A stretch of 30,152 nt of DNA from CAYUJH01 sp964394585. Its GTDB lineage: Bacteria; Bacteroidota; Bacteroidia; Cytophagales; Flammeovirgaceae. Position numbers and translations under genes: made by a program. The DNA lies in assembly GCA_964394585.1 (NCBI GenBank), contig CAYMYI010000047.1, positions 1 to 30,152 of the forward strand, read 5' to 3'. Of this stretch, positions 7,242 through 15,661 are shown in pieces (within the stretch, counting starts at the first letter, position 1; the number at the start of each line of letters is the position of its first letter). Under the pieces are notes generated by a model. It saw only the letters and a list, made by a program, of their open reading frames with translations. It did not search any database and had not been told where the DNA came from.

Positions 7242-7957
7242 GAACGCTTCAGTATTGTTTGTTTTTAGTATGGATGATAGCAGGCTGTGGAACGCCTCCT
7301 GAAGAATACGTACAAACAGGAAAACAGCGATTACAAGCTGAAAAACACGCTGAGGCTATCTCTTTTTTTGAAGAAGCCCTTAAGATCAATCCCGAATTGC
7401 ACGATGCCTGGAATGCCAAAGGCGTTGCCTGCTATCAACTCGACCGCAACGCTGAAGCCCTCAACGCATTTGACCAAGCCATTGCCCTGCATACCCAAGA
7501 TTACCGCTACTTTTATAATCGGGGGAATGTACAGCGCAAACTGAACGCGCCTGCAAAAGCAATTGCCGACTATACCCAAGCCATTGAACTCGATAGCATC
7601 CACTACGAAGTATTTCTAAACCGCGCGCTCGCACGCGTGGCGACCGGAGAAACCCAAGAAGCTCTTGCCGATTTTGACCGTGCCAGCCAACTCAACCAAT
7701 CGGATCCTGCTGTGGCGTTTTATCGAGGAAAGTTGCAGCTTGCCATGCTGCAATTCGATGCTGCACAAATTGATTTTCGCAATGCAGTGCAATTAGCCCC
7801 CGACCATGCAGAAGCATGGTACCGCCTAGCGCTTGCCAACCAAGGCATTGAAAATATGGAAGCCGCCTGCAAAGCTGCGGCAAAAGCAAAAGAAAAGGGC
7901 TACCCTGCCGCTAGCCAATTTATCGAGGCTTTTTGCAGCAACTCTCCTGAGATGTAG
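7238..7957 (+). CDS. TPR-repeat lipoprotein
   Basis: The 239-aa protein starts with a lipoprotein signal sequence (MRTLQYCLFLVWMIAGC; lipobox IAGC) and is probably anchored to a membrane facing the periplasm. About five to six tetratricopeptide repeats follow, with clear units such as AEAISFFEEALKINPELHDAW, AIADYTQAIELDS and AQIDFRNAVQLAPDHAEAWY. TPR proteins of this kind act as protein-interaction scaffolds; the partner is unknown. The start codon overlaps the preceding stop (ATGA at 7238-7241), so it is in the same transcript as the phosphorylase gene. A GTG 12 nt upstream is less likely. No catalytic domain is visible. Confidence 0.85.
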   Translation: MRTLQYCLFLVWMIAGCGTPPEEYVQTGKQRLQAEKHAEAISFFEEALKINPELHDAWNAKGVACYQLDRNAEALNAFDQAIALHTQDYRYFYNRGNVQRKLNAPAKAIADYTQAIELDSIHYEVFLNRALARVATGETQEALADFDRASQLNQSDPAVAFYRGKLQLAMLQFDAAQIDFRNAVQLAPDHAEAWYRLALANQGIENMEAACKAAAKAKEKGYPAASQFIEAFCSNSPEM

Positions 7958-8011
7958 ATGCTATAAAGTGCCTTTTTGAGCCAATAAATTTCTTTCAAAC
8001 CCTCCGAACTC

Positions 8012-9277
8012 ATGATTAGCCACGCAAGAAGATTCCCGAATCATAGCAATCTTGGGGTAATTCTCCGCTTTTTGGTACTCTTATCCATAGGGCTTCCCCT
8101 AGCTTGTACCTCTGCCCAAGAAAAGCAACCCTCCCTACAACTTCAGCAGCTACAAGCAGATACTCTACTACAAACCAGGCCACAACCTGCTGCAGTAGCC
8201 ATACAACGGTACTTACCCATGTTACAAGGGAAAAACGTGGCGATGGTTGTAAACCAAACGTCGCGCGTTGGCGAGGTGCATTTGGTAGATACCCTGCTAG
8301 CGTTGGGCATAAACATTCAAAAAATCTTTGCACCAGAGCATGGGTTTCGAGGTACTGCCGACGCTGGCGAAACCGTGAAAGATGCTACCGATATGCGTAC
8401 CGGACTCCCTATCATTTCATTATATGGAAAAAATAAAAAACCAACGGCATCGCAATTGGCAGGCATCGATCTGGTAGTGTTCGATATCCAAGATGTAGGA
8501 GCACGGTTCTATACCTACATCAGCACAATGCATTATGTGATGGAAGCCTGTGCCGAACAAAAAGTGGCTTTAATCGTGTTAGACCGCCCAAACCCCAATG
8601 GGCATTATATAGATGGCCCCGTGCTCGATACCGCCTATCGCTCATTTGTAGGCATGCACCCCATTCCGGTTGTACATGGCTTAACCGTAGGAGAACTTTC
8701 TCAGATGATTAATGGGGAAGGTTGGCTTGCCGGAGGGCTTCAATGCAGCATTACTGTCATTATGTGCGATAATTATACACACTCCACACCGTATCAGGTT
8801 CCAGTGGCTCCTTCTCCTAACTTGCCTAACGCACAGGCAATAGCGTTGTATCCTTCGCTATGTTTTTTTGAACCCACTATCGTAAGCATTGGAAGAGGTA
8901 CAGAAGCGCCCTTCCAACTCGTTGGAAGCCCTGAACATGCAGCCCAATATGCGTTTTCGTTTACCCCACAAAGCACTTCAGGCGCCAAGTATCCTAAGCA
9001 CGAAGGGGTAGCTTGCTTCGGAGAAGATTTTCGGCAAATGGATGTACAGTCGTTAGATTCTCTCTGGTTAGGCCCATTGCTGCGCTACTATCAACAAACT
9101 CCGCAAAACGTAGATTTTTTCACCAATACACAGTTTTTTGATCTTTTAGCAGGAAGCCCCGCACTTCGTACCGCCATTATGGAAGGGCAATCGGCTGAAG
9201 AGATTCGTCAAAGTTGGCAGCCAGCTTTGGCAACGTACAAAGCCCTTCGCCAACGGTATTTACTGTACGAAGAGTAA
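8012..9277 (+). CDS. namZ: NamZ-type exo-beta-N-acetylmuramidase (DUF1343, GH171) lipoprotein
   Basis: This 421-aa protein is a DUF1343 member, the family of NamZ/YbbC exo-N-acetylmuramidases that release MurNAc from the non-reducing end of peptidoglycan fragments. Family motifs are FAPEHGFRG (about 106-113, with the conserved Glu109-His110), DIQDVGARFYTYIST (158-172) and LDRPNPNG (190-197). The N-terminus carries a hydrophobic segment and a lipobox-like LPLAC (Cys32), so it is probably a periplasmic lipoprotein, suited to cell-wall recycling. Length fits the family plus the lipoprotein leader. It lies 54 nt after the TPR lipoprotein and may share its transcript. No MurNAc transporter or MurQ gene is nearby. 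Confidence 0.88.
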   Translation: MISHARRFPNHSNLGVILRFLVLLSIGLPLACTSAQEKQPSLQLQQLQADTLLQTRPQPAAVAIQRYLPMLQGKNVAMVVNQTSRVGEVHLVDTLLALGINIQKIFAPEHGFRGTADAGETVKDATDMRTGLPIISLYGKNKKPTASQLAGIDLVVFDIQDVGARFYTYISTMHYVMEACAEQKVALIVLDRPNPNGHYIDGPVLDTAYRSFVGMHPIPVVHGLTVGELSQMINGEGWLAGGLQCSITVIMCDNYTHSTPYQVPVAPSPNLPNAQAIALYPSLCFFEPTIVSIGRGTEAPFQLVGSPEHAAQYAFSFTPQSTSGAKYPKHEGVACFGEDFRQMDVQSLDSLWLGPLLRYYQQTPQNVDFFTNTQFFDLLAGSPALRTAIMEGQSAEEIRQSWQPALATYKALRQRYLLYEE

Positions 9278-9493
9278 ATAACAATCGTTAGATTTACACC
9301 TACATATATAGGTAGCTATGTGTTTTATGCGTAGCTTTTAAAAAGTGAAGTGATATATACTATCATTTAAATAACTCAAGGCGTTTGCTAGGTTAACACT
9401 CTTGATTTATAAGAATTTACGAGCATCTGATTTTTCAGAGTAATTCGTTTTGGTATATCATCCGTGGCTTTTATTCAAATAACTGCATATAGC

Positions 9494-10882
9494 ATGATTG
9501 ACCTCGGCATTCAAAAGATTTTCGATATAGGCATCTCCTCTAAAGTCCCTAAAAGCCTGCATAGCCGTATTCGGCTTACCAATCAGATTAATGCGATCTT
9601 GATGTTTTTTATCACATCGTTCACGATCATGTTTATTGTTCGCAATGATCCTACGCAGAGCTTTGGAATTGCTTCTTTAGTAATAGGATTGCTGCTTTTT
9701 GCCCTTATGGGCAGTGGGTTTCACGTTGTTGTTCGTAGCCTTACTAGTACTATCCCCATCTTTATTACTACCATTTCACATGCAGCCAAAGTACCAGCCG
9801 ATATGCCCCCTATTGCCGGTAATTATATATTGACCGCTTCACTTTTAGTAATCCCATTTATTATATTCGACCCTCGCGAGCGGGTTCGTATCCGAATCAC
9901 CACGATTATCAACATTTCCCTTTTGTTGGGTTTACCACTGCTAAGCCAATTTATAGATTCAACGGTAAATTACGAGGAAGTCAGTAAACTGAGCAATCAG
10001 CTAGTGTACTTCTTTGTGGCTACATTTATTCTAGTAGGCTCGCTGGTAGTATTGGTGGGTTCTAACCGAAGAGAGATTATCAACTCGCGAGAGATTTTAA
10101 AAAATCTTACCCAAAGTAAAGAAGAATCGGAAAAGGCAAAAGCCGATTTAGAAGCCTCATTAGTTGCCTTAGAAAAAGCCAAACAGGAAGATTTAAATCG
10201 GAACTGGATTACCGAAGGGATTGGCAAATTTGGCGAAATGATGCGCATCCATAGCGAGGAAGATAATTTTTATGATCGCCTAGCGGCAGAAATTGCCAAG
10301 TACGTAGACTTAAACCAAGTTGCTCTTTTTTTACTTCATAAGGAGGAAGGGCATGAACCTTATTTGCAACTGGAATCGTGCTATGCCTTTAACCGAAAAA
10401 AATTCATTGATAAGAAAATCAGCATTGGCGAAGGGCTTACCGGGCAGGCAGTGCGCGACCGCGATAAAATCTTTTTAACTGAAATTCCGGAAGGATACAC
10501 GAGCATACAATCGGGTTTAGGCGAAGGAACTCCGAAGTGTGTCCTCATTATGCCCATGATTGTCAACGATGTAGTAGAAGGGGTGTTAGAAGTGGCAAGT
10601 TTTAACCTTATTGAGGCTTACCAAATTGAATTTATACAGCGCCTTTCTGAGAACATCGCCTCCATTGTGAATGCAAAGAATGTAAATATTAGAACACGGG
10701 CTTTGTTGGAAAGCAGCCAAAAGAAAACCCAAGAACTCCAGCAAAAAGAAGAGGAAATGCGGCAAAACATGGAAGAAATGATTGCCTCGCAGGAAGATCA
10801 GAAACGCAGAGAACAAGAACTCCAACAGCGCATTGCCGAACTAGAAGAACGACTCGCCGCAATGGAACCCAAAGCGCAATAG
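9494..10882 (+). CDS. six-TM GAF-domain sensory protein with coiled coils
   Basis: From the ATG at 9494 the product is 462 aa: about six transmembrane helices in residues 30-190 (for example ILMFFITSFTIMFIV and LVYFFVATFILVGSLVVLV), a coiled coil (about 195-235), a GAF domain (about 250-405, with KISIGEGLTGQAVRD and CVLIMPMIVNDVVEGVLEV), and a Gln/Glu-rich coiled coil to the end. GAF domains bind small ligands, and KISIGEGLTGQAV is typical of sensory GAFs. There is no histidine kinase, GGDEF, phosphatase or other output domain, so signalling would need a partner bound through the coils. The frame extends 30 nt upstream to a GTG; the ATG is preferred. It is monocistronic and converges on the ABC gene 10 nt away. 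Confidence 0.8.
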   Translation: MIDLGIQKIFDIGISSKVPKSLHSRIRLTNQINAILMFFITSFTIMFIVRNDPTQSFGIASLVIGLLLFALMGSGFHVVVRSLTSTIPIFITTISHAAKVPADMPPIAGNYILTASLLVIPFIIFDPRERVRIRITTIINISLLLGLPLLSQFIDSTVNYEEVSKLSNQLVYFFVATFILVGSLVVLVGSNRREIINSREILKNLTQSKEESEKAKADLEASLVALEKAKQEDLNRNWITEGIGKFGEMMRIHSEEDNFYDRLAAEIAKYVDLNQVALFLLHKEEGHEPYLQLESCYAFNRKKFIDKKISIGEGLTGQAVRDRDKIFLTEIPEGYTSIQSGLGEGTPKCVLIMPMIVNDVVEGVLEVASFNLIEAYQIEFIQRLSENIASIVNAKNVNIRTRALLESSQKKTQELQQKEEEMRQNMEEMIASQEDQKRREQELQQRIAELEERLAAMEPKAQ

Positions 10883-10892
10883 CTTTTTGCTT

Positions 10893-11915
10893 TCATTCAT
10901 CGACTGCGATGAACGCATCGGGATTACAAGCCATGCTTACCACTGCATGATGCGCCAGCTCGTCGGAGAGTTGGTAAGCAACAAGCGGAGTAGCGGCATC
11001 TTCTACCTGTAGCTCAAAGCGAAAAAAAGCACTTACACGCCTCACCTCCATGATCGCCCCTTGTAGTCTGCCTTGTGTAGGGGGCGTTAAACGGATTTGC
11101 TCAGGACGTAACAAAATCTTTTTTTGTGAAAATTGTGTGGGTATGCGTAGCCCTAATCGTTCTGCTATTATGGCAGATACTTCGTTTACTTCTCCTAGTA
11201 ATTGGGCAACATAGCTCGAAGCCGGTTCCAGGTACAGGGAATTCCCCTCCCCTACTTGTACTAGCGCCCCATCGGCAAGTACTCCCACCCGATGGGCAAT
11301 CGAAAGGGCATCGGTACTTTCGTGGGTTACAAAACACAAGGTAGTAGCAGTTTCGTGTACGATACGCTGCAATACTTTTTTAAGGTTTTGCCGAAAAATT
11401 ACATCGAGATGGCTAAAAGGTTCGTCCAGCAAAAGCAAGGAAGGTTCCGCAGCCAATGCGCAGGCAATAGCTACACGCTGTTGCTCTCCCCCCGATAACC
11501 TATCGGGTTTTTGTGCAGTGTATTGTTCTAGTTGGCACAGTTCCAACATCTTTTTGAGTTGCTGTTGTTGGTATGCCGGTTTGTATTGCCGCAAAGGGTG
11601 TAGAATGTTTTCTTCTACGGAATGATGCGGCATCAGATCGAACGATTGGCTCACGAGCTTTACCTCATCGTAGCCGGGCACTAAGTGCTCCGCCGGCCCT
11701 TTGATAGGAGTACCCTCTAGGGTGATCGTCCCAGAGTCGGCATCGAGTAACCCTGCCATCATACGTAGTAAGGTTGATTTCCCGCTCCCGCTAGCCCCCA
11801 ACAATGCAAAGATTTCACCTTTGTGCAATTGCATGGAAAGATTATTGACCACCGCCTTTGCTCCAAATCGCTTGGCGAGTTGCCTTATTTCAAAAAACTG
11901 AGGAGAATTACTCAT
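10893..11915 (-). CDS. ABC transporter ATP-binding protein (PotA/FbpC-like, with TOBE-like tail)
   Basis: The 340-aa protein has Walker A GASGSGKST, Q-loop VSQSFDL, signature LSGGEQQR, Walker B LLLLDEPFSHLD and switch FVTHES. The C-terminal third (about 235-340), starting around EVNEVSAII and KILLRPEQIRL, looks like a TOBE domain, as in polyamine, sulfate or ferric-iron importers. No permease or binding-protein gene is adjacent, so the substrate is unknown. Its ATG (11915) lies inside the end of the OmpA-family gene with an 8-nt overlap (ATGAGTAA), implying translational coupling; a GTG one codon upstream is the alternative start. Residues PSYV...GEVNEV match the linker typical of importer ATPases. 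Confidence 0.85.
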   Translation of the reverse strand: MSNSPQFFEIRQLAKRFGAKAVVNNLSMQLHKGEIFALLGASGSGKSTLLRMMAGLLDADSGTITLEGTPIKGPAEHLVPGYDEVKLVSQSFDLMPHHSVEENILHPLRQYKPAYQQQQLKKMLELCQLEQYTAQKPDRLSGGEQQRVAIACALAAEPSLLLLDEPFSHLDVIFRQNLKKVLQRIVHETATTLCFVTHESTDALSIAHRVGVLADGALVQVGEGNSLYLEPASSYVAQLLGEVNEVSAIIAERLGLRIPTQFSQKKILLRPEQIRLTPPTQGRLQGAIMEVRRVSAFFRFELQVEDAATPLVAYQLSDELAHHAVVSMACNPDAFIAVDE

Positions 11916-12843
11916 CACTCAACCTAAGCGTTACACGACGATTTTGGGCATATGCAATAGAATCACCTTCTATTACAGGCTGCGACGCCCCGAAGCCCTT
12001 CGCACGCAAACGGCTGGGGGCAATGCCGTGTGCCACTAGCGCTTCTACTACCATGTTAGCACGCTGCTGTGAAAGGTGTATGTTATACGATGCATCGCCG
12101 ATTTTATCGGTGTGCCCTTCAACTACAATTTTCCAAGAAGGATGCCGCTCCAATATTTCGGCAATAGCCTGTATCACCGGAAGGCTTTCTTTTTTCAACT
12201 CTTTTGAATCGGAATCAAACAAAATATTGTACAAATCTACCGCATGTTCTGCCTGTAACGACATTTCAAAGTGGTTCATCACCAAATCGTTATACGCATA
12301 GACTCTTCCTAGTTCGGTAATGTGAGTATTACCGAAATTATTCAGGAGCGAAATTCGAATCCATTTTGCCGAGTCGGTAGCAATACCTACAATTTGTTCG
12401 TTGCGTTTTTTTGCAAGAAATGTATGTGCTACACGGCGATACCCACGGTGAGGTCCTTCGTTCGAAAACTCAATCATCACACCTCGGGGAGTTACACCGG
12501 GGAATTTATCTTCACTCAGATGCGCTGTATTGAAACTGAATGTGGTTAGCTGGGTAGTGCGGGGCAATTCAATCACTACCCAATGAGGGAATTTTTTCTT
12601 AGGCGTTGTGCGCCAAATCCCTTTCGTTCCTTTAGCTGTTGCAATGATATTCTCGGCGCCCCATTCGAGGGAGTCGGTACTGCTACAAGAATGAATGCGT
12701 GCGCCTGCTTCATCGCTGAGGTAATTGGCATAATCGGGCGATTTTTCTTCGGTTTGAGCTTCCGTAGGATGTTGCGCCCCAAGGTTTGTAGAAAGATATA
12801 CCGCTATGCATGACAATAGCAGAGAAAACAGTATTCTTCTCAT
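11908..12843 (-). CDS. OmpA-family protein with N-terminal discoidin-like domain
   Basis: The 311-aa protein has a signal peptide (MRRILFSLLLSCIAVYL..., cut near LGAQ). Residues about 45-190 resemble an F5/8-type (discoidin) galactose-binding jelly roll: ENIIATAKGTKGIWRTT, FPHWVVIELPRTTQLTTFSF, ATDSAKWIRISLL. An OmpA C-terminal peptidoglycan-binding domain follows (about 205-311), with ILFDSDS, VVEGHTDKIGDASYN, LSQQRANMVVEALV and GFGASQP. The OmpA part should bind the diaminopimelate of peptidoglycan; the jelly roll may bind glycan or protein. It is exported, probably periplasmic. It lies 77 nt after mgtE and overlaps the ABC ATPase gene. The discoidin call is weaker than the OmpA call. Confidence 0.82.
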   Translation of the reverse strand: MRRILFSLLLSCIAVYLSTNLGAQHPTEAQTEEKSPDYANYLSDEAGARIHSCSSTDSLEWGAENIIATAKGTKGIWRTTPKKKFPHWVVIELPRTTQLTTFSFNTAHLSEDKFPGVTPRGVMIEFSNEGPHRGYRRVAHTFLAKKRNEQIVGIATDSAKWIRISLLNNFGNTHITELGRVYAYNDLVMNHFEMSLQAEHAVDLYNILFDSDSKELKKESLPVIQAIAEILERHPSWKIVVEGHTDKIGDASYNIHLSQQRANMVVEALVAHGIAPSRLRAKGFGASQPVIEGDSIAYAQNRRVTLRLSDE

Positions 12844-12920
12844 GGTTTAAAAGGATTAGTTGGTTTCCACAAAAATAGGAAATTGCCAGAGGAGAATTAG
12901 GGGCAATTTGCCGCAAAACC

Positions 12921-14267
12921 TTACAACAGTAAACGAGCTACGATGAAATAGACGCCTAACCCCAATAAATCGTTCGTAGTGGTAATAAAAGGGCCAGATG
13001 CTAAGGCAGGGTTAATTTTTGCTTTGTTAAGTAAGATGGGGGTAACAGTTCCCATAAGCGATGCCAATAGTACTACGCTAAATAATGCAATCGAAACTAC
13101 TAGAGCGAGGTGTGTATTGGAAAAGAATAAATTGAATGCAAACACCAGCAAAGCGATGATAAGCCCATTGAGCAAAGCCACCAAAACTGCTTTCAAAAGG
13201 CGTTGATAGGGGTTTACTACGGCGCTGCTCGATTGGTTCGCCAAGGCTTGTACTACAATAGTAGACGATTGAATGCCTACATTTCCGCCGGTGGCAGTGA
13301 TGAGCGGGATAAAAAATGCCATCGCTGGCACCAGCGCAAGATCTGCCTCAAAAAGTCCAATGAATCGCGCTCCCAATAAACCGCCCAACATCCCGACAAT
13401 CAGCCAAGGTAAGCGTGCGCGGGAGAGCATCCAAACGCTGTCATCGGCTTCGATATCTTCGGAAATACCCGACATGATTTGCTTATCGAGCTCGGCTTGC
13501 TCGGTGATTACATCGACGATGTCGTCGATGGTGATTCGCCCTAACAGCCGCCCTTGCACATTCACCACTGGTACGGCAACCATATCGTACTTTTGCATAA
13601 TTTCGGCAACTTGCTCGGCTTCGTAGTAGGTTTGCACGGTTGCAATTTCTGGAATGTAGATATCTTTAATCAGCATTTCATCGCGCGAAAGAATGATTTT
13701 TTTGAGCGATACGCGCCCTAACAAAATGCCTTGGTCATCTACCACGTATACGGTCAGCACTTTTTCCACACGCTCAGCCTGCCGGCGAATTTCTTCGATA
13801 CACTGCTTGACCGTCCAGTTGATGTTGCATTTTACTAACTCGGTTGCCATTAATCCTCCTGCACAGTCTTCGTCGTAGTGCAACAAATCGATAATGTGGT
13901 TTGCCTTCTCTCGGTTATTCATCAAGGCTAGCACTTCTTCTCGCACTTTTACCGGCTGTTGGTTCAAAATATCGGCAGCATCGTCCGAGTCGGTAAAGTC
14001 CATGAAATGCGCAATCTCTTTAGAAGCAAACACACGAAGGAAATCGCGTCGAGTGTCTTCTTCTAAGTGGCTGAGGATTTCCGCACAGGTTTTATCGGGC
14101 AATAAGGTAAAAATGTATTGGCACGATTCGGTATCAAACGAATCGAGAATTTCGGCAATATCTACCGCGTGTTCGTTTTGAAGCGTAGCGATGATAAAGC
14201 GTTTATCGCGGTTGGCAATCGCTTCCTTGAGTTGCTCCAAAAATTCGGCTGTAATTTCTGTGGACAT
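12921..14267 (-). CDS. mgtE: Mg2+ channel/transporter MgtE
   Basis: The 448-aa product has the full MgtE layout. A cytoplasmic N domain of helical repeats (about 1-130) comes first. Two CBS domains follow (about 135-255; segments DDQGILLGRVSLKKI and NVQGRLLGRITIDDIVDVI), then five transmembrane helices from about 285, including the pore segment PLITATGGNVGIQSSTIVVQ. MgtE imports Mg2+ across the inner membrane and is gated by Mg2+ binding at the N and CBS domains. The frame is open to 14435, but the extension crosses two hairpins and overlaps the upstream gene, and MSTEITAEFLEQLK fits the family start. It is downstream of the histidine-rich membrane gene, 118 nt away. Confidence 0.92.
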   Translation of the reverse strand: MSTEITAEFLEQLKEAIANRDKRFIIATLQNEHAVDIAEILDSFDTESCQYIFTLLPDKTCAEILSHLEEDTRRDFLRVFASKEIAHFMDFTDSDDAADILNQQPVKVREEVLALMNNREKANHIIDLLHYDEDCAGGLMATELVKCNINWTVKQCIEEIRRQAERVEKVLTVYVVDDQGILLGRVSLKKIILSRDEMLIKDIYIPEIATVQTYYEAEQVAEIMQKYDMVAVPVVNVQGRLLGRITIDDIVDVITEQAELDKQIMSGISEDIEADDSVWMLSRARLPWLIVGMLGGLLGARFIGLFEADLALVPAMAFFIPLITATGGNVGIQSSTIVVQALANQSSSAVVNPYQRLLKAVLVALLNGLIIALLVFAFNLFFSNTHLALVVSIALFSVVLLASLMGTVTPILLNKAKINPALASGPFITTTNDLLGLGVYFIVARLLL

Positions 14268-14306
14268 AAGCGGTAATGAACTGATTTTGTACAAAAATCG
14301 AGACTG

Positions 14307-14369
14307 CGCCCCACTCCAACGTCGGGGCGAAATTGCATGGAACAATTGTAAATTGAAAGTTTCCATGCA
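14307..14369 (-). promoter_or_regulatory. two hairpins in the leader upstream of mgtE
   Basis: TGCATGGAA (14334-14342) and TTCCATGCA (14361-14369) form a perfect 9-bp inverted repeat. CGCCCC (14307-14312) and GGGGCG (14324-14329) form a second stem. Both lie between the stop of the upstream membrane gene (14386) and the mgtE ATG (14267). They could end the upstream transcript or control mgtE. The region is too short for a standard M-box (ykoK) riboswitch, and no run of T follows the perfect repeat. Confidence 0.45.
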
Positions 14370-14385
14370 TTTTGTTGTTTCCCTT

Positions 14386-15579
14386 TTATGGCGATACCGA
14401 TGCTGCTTTTGCGGTAGAGGATGCTGGTTTGCCAATCCCTAATACCTGCGGAACATAGGGGTTTTTAGGGCTTTTTTTCCAGATGATTCCATCAATGAAA
14501 TAATGCGCTACCTGTGGCACCGAAAGCAATCCTAAAGCAACCCCTCTGGCTATGGGGCTTTGCAATACGGCAATGGGATACGCAAACATGCTGCGGAAAA
14601 GTGCTTCTTTTTCGCGGTTAAGCAGCATATCCCAAAAATACTCTTCGCCAAAGGCAAGAAAGCAAATAATAAGGAGCATTTGCAACACTGGCAAAAAACG
14701 AACACCTACATTTCGCGGTTTTTTGAGTTGTTTTTTCCGCTCTACATAGAAAAAAATAAGCACCATGTATGGAATGCCATGCGCCACCACATTGGTGAGC
14801 GAAAATGCAAAATCAGAATTAAACCATACAATCCCTAAGAACCAATTGAGCGCTGTAGAAACTACCCACAATACCTTTCCCCATGCAAAGTATTGTTTCT
14901 TTTGGTAGGCAAAGCCAATTTCTTCGACAAGCCACACCAATAATACGAAGGCATACACCACATTCCCGATTGCATTAAACCACCATAGGCTCTCAGATGG
15001 TATTCCTATGGCAGAAAGCCACGTACCAAACTCTAGGAAATCGCCTTGTACAAACCAGCTAAATTGCCTGCCTTGGTTCAAATGCCAAAATAGCACAGGC
15101 CACAACATCCCTGTATAGATAGCGAGCTTATCGCTCACAAAGCGGTGTTGTACTGCTCTTCCAAAACGCGCCCGGTACAGCGCTAAAAAACCATATTGCT
15201 GTTTGATAAAATGATGGAGGGCAATGTATGCCATCACACGCCAAAAGAAATACTCCGAAACCGTAGCAATGACCATAAGCCCGGTAAAGCAAGCAAATGG
15301 AATGGCGATGAGCATATCGCGGTGTTGCTTGAATTCTTCTTTATCGAGATAAGTCCGAAAAATGGTACTCCAAACATGGGTAACATCAATCCCTAAAATG
15401 AATACTACCCAAAACCATAAAGGTATGGACTGATTGAGTATCGATTCGGGCAGGGCGAAACACACCAACCATGTTATCCACACCGGTAAAAAAAGCCATA
15501 CTAAGTCTATCTTCTTAGAAAACAGCCAAATATGTCCGCCTAATCGTGCCACAGGAATTGTTCGTTTGGGGTGAAACAA
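14386..15579 (-). CDS. multi-pass membrane protein with conserved-looking His residues, function unknown
   Basis: This 397-aa protein has about eight to ten hydrophobic helices (for example VWLFLPVWITWLVCFAL, IPLWFWVVFILGIDV, LWVVSTALNWFLGIVWF, VLQMLLIICFLAFG). Acidic and histidine residues sit at helix ends: Asp65/His68 in IDVTHVW, His86, His122-His123 and Gln127 in LHHFIKQQYGF, His267 in VVAHGIPYM, and His359/Asp363 in VAHYFIDGIIW. Such a pattern suggests a membrane-embedded metal site, as in membrane oxygenases and desaturases, but the His-box spacing of those families is not present. I do not recognise the family. It lies 82 nt downstream of lpxK on the same strand and may share its transcript. 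Confidence 0.72.
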   Translation of the reverse strand: MFHPKRTIPVARLGGHIWLFSKKIDLVWLFLPVWITWLVCFALPESILNQSIPLWFWVVFILGIDVTHVWSTIFRTYLDKEEFKQHRDMLIAIPFACFTGLMVIATVSEYFFWRVMAYIALHHFIKQQYGFLALYRARFGRAVQHRFVSDKLAIYTGMLWPVLFWHLNQGRQFSWFVQGDFLEFGTWLSAIGIPSESLWWFNAIGNVVYAFVLLVWLVEEIGFAYQKKQYFAWGKVLWVVSTALNWFLGIVWFNSDFAFSLTNVVAHGIPYMVLIFFYVERKKQLKKPRNVGVRFLPVLQMLLIICFLAFGEEYFWDMLLNREKEALFRSMFAYPIAVLQSPIARGVALGLLSVPQVAHYFIDGIIWKKSPKNPYVPQVLGIGKPASSTAKAASVSP

Positions 15580-15661
15580 GGAGTTCGAAAGATTACAACT
15601 TTGCCGTTTTTAAAACAAATTCTTCTTCAATTAAAATGGAGATTTCCACGGTAAATGTACT

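Noticed and set aside
14268..14435. MgtE start at the far upstream ATG (14435)
   Set aside because: The extra 56 residues cross two hairpins and the end of the upstream gene and look unlike an MgtE N-terminus; MSTEITAEF at 14267 fits.
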